A DNA stretch of 6,561 bases from Clostridia bacterium (lineage in GTDB: Bacteria; Bacillota_A; Clostridia; Oscillospirales; Acutalibacteraceae). The stretch spans positions 1 to 6,561 of the forward strand of contig JAFVTJ010000008.1 of assembly GCA_017503305.1 (NCBI GenBank), given 5' to 3'. The position numbers and the translations under genes are program-made. The notes under the pieces were generated by a model. It made no database searches. It was not told the DNA's origin and saw only the letters and a list, made by a program, of their open reading frames with translations. Positions 1 to 6,335 of the stretch are shown piece by piece; position 1 is the stretch's first letter, and each line of letters begins with the position of its first letter.

Positions 1-128
1 CACCTACGATAATTTTAGAGTATTTTAAATAATATATAATATAATATTATATTAAATCATAATCGAAAAATCAAGTAGAATAATATATTTATATATTAAA
101 ACAAAAAATGTAAAACGGGGTAGAGCCT
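1..128. other. AT-rich leader without a gene
   Basis: No credible coding region is seen here. The stretch is almost entirely A and T, with several overlapping TATAAT-like hexamers (for example 35-40 and 40-45), but no hexamer close to TTGACA at the right distance. A promoter for the downstream membrane protein gene probably lies here, but I cannot choose one. The G-rich stretch at 117-120 is the only candidate ribosome binding site for the TTG start at 129. Confidence 0.5.
37..54. repeat. 18-bp perfect AT-only palindrome
   Basis: TAATATAATATTATATTA equals its own reverse complement. It lies about 75 bases upstream of the YtvI-family gene. It could be an operator or simply a product of the extreme AT content. 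It has no GC pairs, so it would make a weak RNA hairpin and is not a terminator. Confidence 0.3.
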
Positions 129-1193
129 TTGGAAAAGCAAATTAAAAAGAATTTTATAGTGGATACGCTTTTTTTTGTTATTGTAGCCTTAATTGTTTTT
201 TTAACAATTTTTGTGGCGTTTAAATATCTTTTCCCCTTTGTAATAGGCGCAATAATCGCTTTTTCGGTGCAAAAACCCGCGGGATATTTGAGTAGAAAAA
301 TGGGCATCAACAGTGGTATTATAGCGGCGGTTTTATCCGTTATTTTGTATTTGTTAGCAGGGGCGATATTGGGTTTTTTAGGCTACAAATTGGTGGCTTT
401 TTTAATACAAATTTCCGAATTTTTGCCGAAGTATTTTGAAAAAATAATTGATTTTTTAAGCCGATTCAAAGAAAAAAACGGAGGTATTTTTTCATACTTT
501 TCTGAAAATTTTAACATTTCTTTTGAAGCGTTAATTGAAAATAGCTTGCAAAAAATTGTGGCGAATTTGGGAAGCGGGCTATCAAACTTTATGAAAACTG
601 CTGTCAAAAGGGCACCCTCGGTTTTAATTGCGGGGGTTGTTACGTTGGTTGCAACCTGCTATATTTCAAAGGATTTTTTGCACCTTAAAAAGTTTTTGGA
701 GCTGCTTTTAGGTGAAGGAAAAACCGCAAAGGTAAAACGTGTTAAGGACATAATGCTTGGCAGTGTTTTAAGGCTTTTAAGGGGGTATTTAATTTTATCA
801 CTTATAACCTTTTGTGTTTTGTGGCTCGGGCTTATAATTTTAAGGGTCCAAAACGCTTTAAGCCTTGCGATAATCATAGCCTTAGCCGATATGCTACCGG
901 TAATAGGAACGGGTACAATTATGGTGCCGTGGGCGGCGGTTGCTGCCTTTTCGGGCAACTATTTTTTCGCTGTAGCGCTTGGTGTTTTGTTTATAATAAT
1001 CGTTATAATGCGCAACTTCTTAGAGCCTAAAATTATTGGTAAGCAAATCGGTATAAATGCGCTTTTTACCTTAGCCGCAATGTTTTTGGGTTTAAAGCTT
1101 TTCGGGGTTTTGGGGCTTATATTATTTCCGGTAGCCTTTATCGTGGTTGTGCGTTATTACAAGGACGAAATGAAAGAAGAAATGACACTTTAG
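129..1193 (+). CDS. ytvI: AI-2E family transporter, YtvI-like sporulation integral membrane protein
   Basis: A 354-residue polytopic membrane protein. Hydrophobic segments lie at about 11-31, 33-47, 63-95, 163-180, 215-258, 262-296 and 310-342, with a more polar stretch at about 100-160. The C-terminal half carries the AI-2E/PerM family signature: DMLPVIGTGT (254-263) with PW at 267-268, then RNFLEPKIIGKQIG (295-308) and GLKLFGVLGL (321-330). This form and the length fit the YtvI branch, which is associated with endospore formation in Bacillus and Clostridia; its molecular role is not firmly known, and transport of a small molecule or ion is inferred from the superfamily. The start is TTG at 129, with GGGG at 117-120 eight bases upstream; no better in-frame start precedes it. 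The gene stands alone, 38 bases before the DUF3343 gene. A general AI-2E family transporter without a sporulation role is the main alternative. Confidence 0.85.
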   Translation: MEKQIKKNFIVDTLFFVIVALIVFLTIFVAFKYLFPFVIGAIIAFSVQKPAGYLSRKMGINSGIIAAVLSVILYLLAGAILGFLGYKLVAFLIQISEFLPKYFEKIIDFLSRFKEKNGGIFSYFSENFNISFEALIENSLQKIVANLGSGLSNFMKTAVKRAPSVLIAGVVTLVATCYISKDFLHLKKFLELLLGEGKTAKVKRVKDIMLGSVLRLLRGYLILSLITFCVLWLGLIILRVQNALSLAIIIALADMLPVIGTGTIMVPWAAVAAFSGNYFFAVALGVLFIIIVIMRNFLEPKIIGKQIGINALFTLAAMFLGLKLFGVLGLILFPVAFIVVVRYYKDEMKEEMTL

Positions 1194-1210
1194 CCCACTT
1201 TGCATATTAT
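1182..1210 (+). promoter_or_regulatory. possible promoter for the DUF3343 gene
   Basis: ATGACA (1182-1187) and TATTAT (1205-1210) are separated by 17 bases, each matching five of six bases of the sigma-A consensus. It overlaps the last codons of the YtvI-like gene. Transcription would start near 1217, giving a leader of only about 15 bases that just contains the GGAG ribosome site. Plausible but unproven in such AT-rich DNA. Confidence 0.4.
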
Positions 1211-1231
1211 GTAATAATGGAGTGACTTAAA

Positions 1232-1450
1232 GTGAAAAGATATATAATACAAGTAGGAACGGTTACCTATGCCATAAAAGCGCGCGATATATTGCGAAGA
1301 AAAGGCTTTAAGGTTAAAATAGAGCGAAAAACAAGCGAAAACAGTAGGGGTTGTGGTTATGTTATTGTTTTACAGGGCAACGCTGCTGCTGCGCTTGAAA
1401 TATTGCGTGAAAACGGAGTTAAAACGCTTGGTTTGACCGAAGAAAATTAA
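1232..1450 (+). CDS. DUF3343 / putative Se/S carrier-like small protein
   Basis: A 72-residue soluble protein with a small alpha/beta pattern: strand YIIQVGTV (4-11), helix of about 12-24, strand FKVKIERK (26-33), a glycine-cysteine turn RGCGY (39-43), strand VIVLQG (44-49), then helix and the ending GVKTLGL. The lone cysteine, Cys41 in the GCGY turn, matches what I recall of the DUF3343 family (Pfam PF11823), described as a putative selenium or sulfur carrier. That role is predicted from gene neighbourhoods, not shown by biochemistry. The start is GTG at 1232 with GGAG at 1219-1222, nine bases upstream. The next gene encodes a cysteine desulfurase/selenocysteine lyase-type enzyme, a fitting partner: the enzyme could deliver S or Se onto Cys41. 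An intrinsic terminator lies directly after the stop codon, so the two genes may not be expressed equally. Confidence 0.75.
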   Translation: MKRYIIQVGTVTYAIKARDILRRKGFKVKIERKTSENSRGCGYVIVLQGNAAAALEILRENGVKTLGLTEEN

Positions 1451-1454
1451 GTTT

Positions 1455-1485
1455 AAGGCACCTCAAAAAGGGGTGCTTTTATTAT
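1455..1485 (+). terminator. intrinsic terminator between the DUF3343 gene and the class V aminotransferase gene
   Basis: A stem of ten pairs, AAGGCACCTC (1455-1464) with GGGGTGCTTT (1470-1479), includes two G-T pairs and an AAAAA loop. The T-rich tail TTTTATTATTTT follows. It begins four bases after the DUF3343 stop codon and ends about 15 bases before the next start. It may be a partial terminator that lowers expression of the second gene. Confidence 0.75.
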
Positions 1486-1488
1486 TTT

Positions 1489-1503
1489 GGGGGAATGATT
1501 TTG
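1489..1503 (+). promoter_or_regulatory. ribosome binding site deciding a TTG start
   Basis: GGGGG at 1489-1493 lies seven bases before the TTG at 1501 but only one base before the ATG at 1495, which is too close. The spacing therefore favours TTG 1501. It also gives the N-terminus MIYFDNAAT, which is usual for this aminotransferase subfamily. Confidence 0.6.
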
Positions 1504-2628
1504 ATTTATTTTGATAACGCCGCTACAAGCGGAAAAAAGCCGCAATCGGTTGTGGATGCCGTAGCAAATGCTCTTAAAAAATTTTCGGCAAATCCCGGTC
1601 GGAGCGGACATGAATTATCTATAAAAACGGCAGATGCGGTCTTTAAAACAAGAGAAAAAATTGCAAATTTTTTTGGTGCTCTAGAGCCCGAAAAGGTGGT
1701 ATTTACGCTCAATTGTACCCACAGTATAAACTGCGTGTTAAAAGGGGTGCTAAAAAGGGGAGATCACTTGATAATTTCTAATCTGGAGCATAATGCTGTG
1801 ATGCGACCTTTAAAGAAGCTCAAAGCAAATTTTTCGGTTGCTGAAGTTGGCAAAAATAAAAGCGAAACACTTGCTAATTTTGAACGTTTAATAAAGCCGA
1901 ATACAAGGCTTATTTTTGTGACGGGTGCATCCAACGTAACAGGGCAAATTTTGCCCATTAAAGAGCTTGGAGATTTGTGCAAAAATAAGGGAATTTTATT
2001 CGGTGTAGATGGGGCACAAATAGCAGGAAACAGACCTATAAATATGCAAAAAATGAATATAGATTTTCTTTGTATTGCGCCTCACAAAAGCCTTTATGCA
2101 CCTATGGGAATCGGCATTTTAATTTGCCGAAAACCGCTTGAAAACACTATTTTAGAAGGTGGTACCGGTACCGATTCGCTTGATTTTTCACAACCCAGAA
2201 TTTTGCCCGAAGGTATGGAAAGCGGAACTATAAACGTGCCTGCAATTTTCGGTGTATCAGCAGGGCTTGATTTTGTGGAAAAAATCGGTATTGAAAGGGC
2301 ATATAAACACGAATTTGAGTTGCTTGAAATGCTTTATTTTGGTCTTTCAAAAAATCCTAACGTTACGCTTTATACCGCACCTCCGCATTTTTTTGAAAGC
2401 GTACCCGTTTTGCCGTTTAATTATAAAGATTATGACAGTTTCAAAACCGCCGCCATTTTGAATAAAAACGGTTTTGCAGTGCGCGGCGGATTCCATTGTG
2501 CGCCGACCGCACATAAAGCGCTAAAAACAGGGGATTTTGGTGCAGTTCGGGTAAGTTTTGGCCTTTTTAACACTAAAAATGAAGTTCAAAGCTTATTAAA
2601 TCTTATAAACAGCAATAATTTTAGTTAA
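1501..2628 (+). CDS. class V aminotransferase, cysteine desulfurase / selenocysteine lyase-like
   Basis: A 375-residue PLP enzyme of fold type I, full length for the family. Numbering is from the TTG start at 1501; an ATG at 1495 would add two residues. The N-terminus YFDNAAT is the family hallmark. VDGAQ (169-173) holds the aspartate that contacts the PLP ring nitrogen. APHKSLYAP (193-201) holds the PLP-binding lysine, Lys196. RGGFHCAPTAHK (328-339) holds Cys333, at the position of the persulfide or selenide-accepting cysteine of SufS-type enzymes. The RGGFHCAP form suggests the group annotated 'cysteine desulfurase family protein' (TIGR01977-like) rather than IscS/NifS. The likely reaction is removal of S from cysteine, or Se from selenocysteine, giving alanine. 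The substrate cannot be settled here. The DUF3343 neighbour supports sulfur or selenium handling. No SUF or ISC scaffold genes are adjacent. No clear terminator follows the gene. Confidence 0.88.
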   Translation: MIYFDNAATSGKKPQSVVDAVANALKKFSANPGRSGHELSIKTADAVFKTREKIANFFGALEPEKVVFTLNCTHSINCVLKGVLKRGDHLIISNLEHNAVMRPLKKLKANFSVAEVGKNKSETLANFERLIKPNTRLIFVTGASNVTGQILPIKELGDLCKNKGILFGVDGAQIAGNRPINMQKMNIDFLCIAPHKSLYAPMGIGILICRKPLENTILEGGTGTDSLDFSQPRILPEGMESGTINVPAIFGVSAGLDFVEKIGIERAYKHEFELLEMLYFGLSKNPNVTLYTAPPHFFESVPVLPFNYKDYDSFKTAAILNKNGFAVRGGFHCAPTAHKALKTGDFGAVRVSFGLFNTKNEVQSLLNLINSNNFS

Positions 2629-2643
2629 ATTGTTAAAAAAATA

Positions 2644-2672
2644 TTGAATGGTGCATAAAAGTGTGTTATTAT
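2644..2672 (+). promoter_or_regulatory. sigma-A-type promoter of cdaA-cdaR
   Basis: TTGAAT (2644-2649) and TATTAT (2667-2672) are separated by exactly 17 bases. TGT at 2664-2666 forms an extended -10 element. The expected transcription start is near 2679, giving a leader of about 40 bases before the cdaA GTG. It lies in the 89-base gap after the aminotransferase gene and is the best promoter match in the window. Confidence 0.7.
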
Positions 2673-2717
2673 ATTTATAAATAAACTTGAATTAAATATG
2701 TAAAGGAAGTTTTGTGA

Positions 2718-3611
2718 GTGAGCGGCATTTTTAATGCGATTTATGCTACCTGGAATCAAATTGTATATGCCATATCCAATTTCCGTTGGTTGGATATTTT
2801 GGATATTTTGGTAATCGCTTTTATAATCTATAAAGCGATTGGCTTTTTGCTGGAAACCAAGGCAGGAAGACTTGTAAAAGGTATTGTAATTCTTTTTGTT
2901 ATTTACGTTTTGGCAACCGGTTTGGAATTGGCTACTTTGCAATGGCTCTTAACCAAGGTTATGGGTTCGGCCATTATTGCAGTGGTTGTAATTTTCCAAC
3001 CCGAGCTTCGCCGTATTTTAGAAACAGTGGGTAATACAAAGTTTTCGCACAACCGCTTTTTTGATAACGACGATACCGCCGTTGCTGAAAGTATTGACAA
3101 AATTGGTAAAGCAGTAGGCTTTATGTCTGAAAAGAAGATCGGCGCCCTTATCGTTTTTGAACGTAGAAATCAGCTTGGCGAAATTGTTAATACCGGCACC
3201 GTGCTTGACGCTGTGGCTTCGGTTTCGTTTGTTAATAACATATTCTTCCCAAAATCGCCCTTGCACGATGGTGCTTTAATTGTGCGTGAAGGCAGACTTT
3301 TGGCCGCGGGCTGCATTTTGCCCTTGACTCAAAGTGAAAACGTTCATTCCGACCTTGGCACACGCCATCGCGCCGCGATAGGTATGAGCGAAAATTCTGA
3401 CGCGGTTGTTTTGGTTGTGTCCGAAGAAACGGGTATAATCTCTATTGCGGTTGATGGCAAAATAACCCGAAACTATAATTCGGTTACCGCCATTGCAGAG
3501 CTTCAAAGACTTTTGTTAACAGAAGACGGTAACAAAGCAACAAGCAATATTGTTACGGTTATTAAAAATATTAACCCATTTGCCAAAAACAAAGAAAGGA
3601 AGGATGACTAA
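2718..3611 (+). CDS. cdaA: diadenylate cyclase CdaA (membrane-bound c-di-AMP synthase)
   Basis: A 297-residue protein that makes cyclic di-AMP from two ATP at the membrane. Three N-terminal membrane segments lie at about 26-45, 53-71 and 79-94, followed by the DAC catalytic domain at about 105-265. Both catalytic signatures are intact: DGA at 184-186 (in SPLHDGALIV) and RHR at 216-218 (in GTRHRAAIGMSE). The length is slightly above the usual 270-285, owing to a C-terminal tail of about 30 polar residues. The start is GTG at 2718, with GGAAG at 2705-2709 eight bases upstream; a nearby GTG at 2714 is out of frame. The stop codon overlaps the cdaR start by one base (TAATG), suggesting coupled translation of enzyme and regulator. 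In Firmicutes c-di-AMP controls potassium and osmolyte transport and cell wall homeostasis. Also called dacA or ybbP. Confidence 0.96.
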   Translation: MSGIFNAIYATWNQIVYAISNFRWLDILDILVIAFIIYKAIGFLLETKAGRLVKGIVILFVIYVLATGLELATLQWLLTKVMGSAIIAVVVIFQPELRRILETVGNTKFSHNRFFDNDDTAVAESIDKIGKAVGFMSEKKIGALIVFERRNQLGEIVNTGTVLDAVASVSFVNNIFFPKSPLHDGALIVREGRLLAAGCILPLTQSENVHSDLGTRHRAAIGMSENSDAVVLVVSEETGIISIAVDGKITRNYNSVTAIAELQRLLLTEDGNKATSNIVTVIKNINPFAKNKERKDD

Positions 3612-4885
3612 TGTCTAAGTTTGAAAAGTTTACATCCCTCTTTTCTACAAGAAAGGTGCTTGCCAATAAACGTTACGCCATGATTATTTCCTTGTGCTTG
3701 GCTTTTGTTTTTTGGTTGCTTATAATGATAAACGAAAACCCGATTATTAAGCGCAGCTTTGCCGATATGACGGTTAACGTAAATTTGGAAAATACAATCG
3801 CTTCCGAAAATGGTATGAGCATTATCGGCGATATTTCTTCTCAAAAGTTTACTGTTATTGCACGTGGGCCAACATATCTTATAAGCTCACTTAAAAACGA
3901 GGACTTTACCGTTTACGCATCGGCCGCTTCGGTTGATTCACCGGGTGAATACATTCTTGAGGTTGCGGCAACGCCTAATGCCGCTAAAAGCGGACTTGAA
4001 ATTTTAAGCATTTCTCCCTCTACTGTAAAAATTGCTTTTGACTATATTGATACCAAGGAATTTACAGTTAAGGCCGTTGCTGAAGGTGTTACCGCTAAGC
4101 AGGGCCTTATTGCTGAAAATGCGGTTGTAAGCGGTGCCGAAAGTGATACCGTTACTATTCAGGGCCCCCGCACCGTTATAAATAAAATCGCTTCGGTTGT
4201 GGCATTTACAAAGGTTGATAAAACCTTAGACGTTAGCGAAACCTTTGATGCTGATATTAAGCTTTACGACGAGGAGCAAAAGGAACTTCCTTTAGAGAAT
4301 ATTACAGTTAGCCAAACTAAGGTTAAGGTAACGGTTCCTATCTCTAAAAAGAAGACGGTTCCCGTTGAGGTTGTGCTTTCCAATTTGCCACATGGATTTA
4401 ATGTGAAAAATCTTTCGTATACTCTTGATTATAAAACCGTAACGGTTATAGGCACCCCCGAAACTGTTGATAAAACCGAAAAGGTTTTACTTTCGGCTAT
4501 TGATATTTCTAAGATTGATAAGTCTTCAAACAGTTTTGATGTTTCGGCAAAATTGCCCGATGGTGTTCGCTTGCTTGATAATATTGAGCACTTTACCGTT
4601 AAATTTAACCTTTCAAACTATTTGCAAAAAACCATTAACGTTTCTAAGTTTGAGTTTGAAAATTTAAGTGGTAATTTGTCTGCCAGCGCTACTAAAATTA
4701 ACAATATTAAGGTCTTTGGCCCAAGAAAAGATATTTATAACTTAAAGAGCAGCAACGTTTATGCTGTTTTGGATTTGGCAAATAAAAAGAAGGGTGAACA
4801 TACAGTACCTGTTTTAATTTGCTTTAAGGATAATAAAAATGTTTGGGCTTTGGGCAGTTACGATACTTCGGTAACAATTAAGTAA
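3611..4885 (+). CDS. cdaR: CdaR, YbbR-domain regulator of CdaA
   Basis: A 424-residue membrane-anchored protein. A short basic N-terminus precedes one membrane segment (about 23-40, AMIISLCLAFVFWLLIMI); the rest would face outward. Four YbbR-type repeats can be traced at about 48-147, 149-245, 247-336 and 339-424, each with a central Gly/Pro turn: ARGPTYLI (84-91), IQGPRTVI (183-190), IGTPETVD (280-287) and VFGPRKDI (368-375). In Bacillus, Listeria and Staphylococcus, CdaR (YbbR) binds CdaA and modulates c-di-AMP synthesis. The ATG at 3611 overlaps the cdaA stop codon, and AAGGAAGGA at about 3595-3603 inside cdaA is the ribosome site. In many Firmicutes glmM follows; here a terminator sits on the stop codon and glmM is absent from the next 1.6 kb. 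Confidence 0.93.
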   Translation: MSKFEKFTSLFSTRKVLANKRYAMIISLCLAFVFWLLIMINENPIIKRSFADMTVNVNLENTIASENGMSIIGDISSQKFTVIARGPTYLISSLKNEDFTVYASAASVDSPGEYILEVAATPNAAKSGLEILSISPSTVKIAFDYIDTKEFTVKAVAEGVTAKQGLIAENAVVSGAESDTVTIQGPRTVINKIASVVAFTKVDKTLDVSETFDADIKLYDEEQKELPLENITVSQTKVKVTVPISKKKTVPVEVVLSNLPHGFNVKNLSYTLDYKTVTVIGTPETVDKTEKVLLSAIDISKIDKSSNSFDVSAKLPDGVRLLDNIEHFTVKFNLSNYLQKTINVSKFEFENLSGNLSASATKINNIKVFGPRKDIYNLKSSNVYAVLDLANKKKGEHTVPVLICFKDNKNVWALGSYDTSVTIK

Positions 4886-4915
4886 AATAAAGGGCTGAAA
4901 AACAGCCCTTTATTT
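4885..4915 (+). terminator. intrinsic terminator after cdaR
   Basis: AAATAAAGGGCTG (4885-4897) pairs perfectly over 13 bases with CAGCCCTTTATTT (4903-4915) around an AAAAA loop. The 3' arm ends in a T-rich tail. The stem begins on the last base of the cdaR stop codon. The A-rich 5' side means it could also stop minus-strand transcripts. Confidence 0.88.
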
Positions 4916-4921
4916 ATGGAA

Positions 4922-4950
4922 TTATCAAAATAAAAAAATCCCCGTATAAT
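4922..4950 (+). promoter_or_regulatory. possible promoter of the 97-residue protein gene and recD2
   Basis: TTATCA (4922-4927) and a perfect TATAAT (4945-4950) are separated by 17 bases, just after the cdaR terminator. Transcription would begin near 4957, inside the G-run, giving a leader of about ten bases before the ATG at 4967. The -10 box overlaps the hairpin at 4939-4959. Confidence 0.45.
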
Positions 4951-4958
4951 GTACGGGG
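4932..4958 (-). terminator. terminator-like hairpin on the minus strand
   Basis: Read on the minus strand, the seven-pair GC-rich stem at 4940-4958 is followed by A and then seven T (complement of 4932-4938). This is the form of an intrinsic terminator. No minus-strand gene is evident in the window, so if active it would stop antisense transcripts before they enter cdaR. Confidence 0.45.
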
Positions 4959-4959
4959 G
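4939..4959 (+). promoter_or_regulatory. hairpin that would hide the ribosome site of the next gene
   Basis: CCCCGTA (4940-4946) pairs with TACGGGG (4952-4958) around the loop TAATG; T4939-G4959 could add a wobble pair. The 3' arm contains most of the GGGGGAG ribosome site (4955-4961) for the ATG at 4967. In RNA that reads through from cdaR this site would be paired. RNA starting at the local promoter would lack the 5' arm and leave it free. The pairing is seen in the sequence; the regulatory role is inference. Confidence 0.5.
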
Positions 4960-4966
4960 AGATTTT

Positions 4967-5260
4967 ATGAAAATTTTTTTAATTTTGATAGTTTTGGTTT
5001 TTGCGGTTTTTGGATTCAGTGAATTTTTACATAATTTAAAGCTTTTTTTAATTTTTCCAAGGGGCAAAATGCATTCGCATTTAGTGGTGGAGCTTGAAAA
5101 TAACACCGCCGAGCAACAGCTTTTATTTGTTTGTGAACAATATACCTGGTACGGAAATTCCTTTGCGGATTATATTGTTCCAAGTTTTGAAAAGCTGGAT
5201 GCCGAAACGTGTGAGCGTTGCAAGAAAATTGCCGAAAAGCGTGGAATTAAGACACAGTAA
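4967..5260 (+). CDS. uncharacterised small membrane-anchored protein
   Basis: I do not recognise a named family. The 97-residue product begins with a hydrophobic segment at about 2-19 (KIFLILIVLVFAVFGFSEF), a membrane anchor or uncleaved signal. A second hydrophobic patch LKLFLIF (24-30) ends in PRGK. The soluble part (about 36-97) looks mixed alpha/beta: strand HLVVEL, a helix around AEQQLLFVCEQY, strand ADYIVPSF, then a helix with CERC (Cys82 and Cys85); Cys56 is the third cysteine. The CxxC pair could bind metal or be redox active, but that is inference. The start is ATG 4967, with GGGGGAG (4955-4961) five bases upstream; an in-frame ATG at 4949 lies within the hairpin loop, upstream of that ribosome site, and is rejected. 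The gene lies 28 bases before recD2 and is probably cotranscribed with it. Normal base composition and a good ribosome site argue that it is real. Confidence 0.75.
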   Translation: MKIFLILIVLVFAVFGFSEFLHNLKLFLIFPRGKMHSHLVVELENNTAEQQLLFVCEQYTWYGNSFADYIVPSFEKLDAETCERCKKIAEKRGIKTQ

Positions 5261-5288
5261 AATTTGATTTTAAAGAAAGGGAAAGTAG

Positions 5289-6335
5289 ATGGAAAACTTT
5301 ATAGCTGACGTTGAAAAAATAACCTTTCGTAACGAATCAAATTATTATACCGTGGCGATTTTGAACGTGGATGGCGAAAAAATAACAGCGGTGGGTACAA
5401 TGCCATTTTTGAATGAGGGCGACACTGCCGAATTCACGGGCAAAATGATTTTTCACCAAACCTATGGTGAACAGCTTAAAGTGGAAAGCTTTGAAAGAAA
5501 ACCGCCTAAAAACACCACCGCTATTTTGAGATATTTATCATCCGGCTCGATTAAAGGCGTGGGTCCTTCTACCGCACAAAGAATTGTGGAAAAATTCGGC
5601 GATGAAAGCCTTGATATTATTCAAAACAACCCCACTGCCTTAGCAAACATAAAGGGTATTTCTTTGCAAAAAGCAATGGCTATTAGTGAGGAATATCATA
5701 AGCAATATGGCATTCGCGATATTATGCTTTTGCTTTCAAAATACAATATTACACCCGACCGTTGTGTTTCGATTTATAAAAGATACGGCCAAAATTCAAT
5801 AGAAGTTATAAAGCAAAATCCTTACGTTTTGTGCGCTGACGGCATTGACTTTAATTTTGAACTTGTTGAAGATATTGCCATTGATTTTGGCTTTGATATG
5901 GCAAGTGAAGAGCGCATTTGTGCCGGTATTGAATACGTTTTAAGAAGGAACTTATATAACGGACACACCTGTTTGCCGCGCAATAAATTTGTAAACGTGG
6001 CTTGCAAGCTTTTAGACTGTGCGGAGTCGGTAGTGGAAATTTGCTGCGATAAGCTTATTGAAACCTTTTGTATTTGCAGCGAAAGGATAAACGGGACTGA
6101 GTTTTTGTCAATTCCCGATTATTATAATGCCGAGCAGCATATTGCTGCGCGACTTTTTGCGGTAAAACGCTTTTTAAACGCCGCCGTAACTGTGGACGAG
6201 CTTGAAATTGAAAACGTTGAAAATCGTTTAGGAATAAAGTTTGAAGCTTTGCAACGCCAAGCAATTTTTGAAGCCTTTGAAGTGGAATTTTGGTGCTTAC
6301 TGGTGGTCCCGGTACGGGTAAAACCACTACGTTAA
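5289..6335 (+). CDS. recD2: RecD2 DNA helicase, N-terminal part, frameshifted
   Basis: The N-terminal portion of RecD2, an SF1B 5'-3' DNA helicase involved in DNA repair and replication fork maintenance in bacteria lacking RecBCD. Residues 1-70 form the OB-like start ([20 protein letters not shown]), about 84-140 hold helix-hairpin-helix repeats ([19 protein letters not shown] and [13 protein letters not shown]), and about 150-310 the family-specific middle region. About 314-331 is the Q-motif segment at the start of the helicase core ([18 protein letters not shown]). True homology stops at residue 331; the last 17 residues (VEFWC...KPLR) are out of frame. The expected continuation, with Walker A, is in the -1 frame from 6284. 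A one-base loss near 6280-6281 explains this: GAA AGT GGA would read E-S-G. Whether this is a sequencing or assembly error or a real mutation cannot be told. The start is ATG 5289 with AAAGGGA at 5276-5282. Confidence 0.92.
   Translation: MENFIADVEKITFRNESNYYTVAILNVDGEKITAVGTMPFLNEGDTAEFTGKMIFHQTYGEQLKVESFERKPPKNTTAILRYLSSGSIKGVGPSTAQRIVEKFGDESLDIIQNNPTALANIKGISLQKAMAISEEYHKQYGIRDIMLLLSKYNITPDRCVSIYKRYGQNSIEVIKQNPYVLCADGIDFNFELVEDIAIDFGFDMASEERICAGIEYVLRRNLYNGHTCLPRNKFVNVACKLLDCAESVVEICCDKLIETFCICSERINGTEFLSIPDYYNAEQHIAARLFAVKRFLNAAVTVDELEIENVENRLGIKFEALQRQAIFEAFEVEFWCLLVVPVRVKPLR

Noticed and set aside
1433..1485. Promoter for the aminotransferase gene (TTGACC at 1433, TATTAT at 1480)
   Set aside because: The two boxes are about 41 bases apart, far from 17, and the second lies in the terminator tail. 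Neither has a proper partner.
2161..2172. GGTACCGGTACC palindrome in the aminotransferase gene
   Set aside because: It encodes part of a Gly-Thr-rich loop (GGTGTD) in a conserved region of the protein, and the symmetry follows from repeated Gly-Thr codons.
2788..2809. Short direct repeat of TTGGATATT in cdaA
   Set aside because: It simply encodes the repeated LDI residues before the first membrane segment and has no further copies.
2625..2942. 105-codon minus-strand ORF over the cdaA promoter and N-terminus
   Set aside because: It overlaps the cdaA membrane segments in antisense. The protein is Asn/Gln/Tyr-rich with no family resemblance, typical of a shadow ORF in AT-rich DNA.
4949..4966. 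Upstream ATG at 4949 as the start of the 97-residue protein
   Set aside because: It lies in the hairpin loop with no ribosome site before it, while ATG 4967 has GGGGGAG five bases upstream and begins a clean hydrophobic N-terminus.
6264..6290. Programmed -1 ribosomal frameshift in recD2
   Set aside because: No canonical X XXY YYZ slippery heptamer lies in the allowed interval after 6280, and the T-run at 6265-6269 is followed by stops in the -1 frame at 6269 and 6278. RecD2 is not known to me as a recoded gene.
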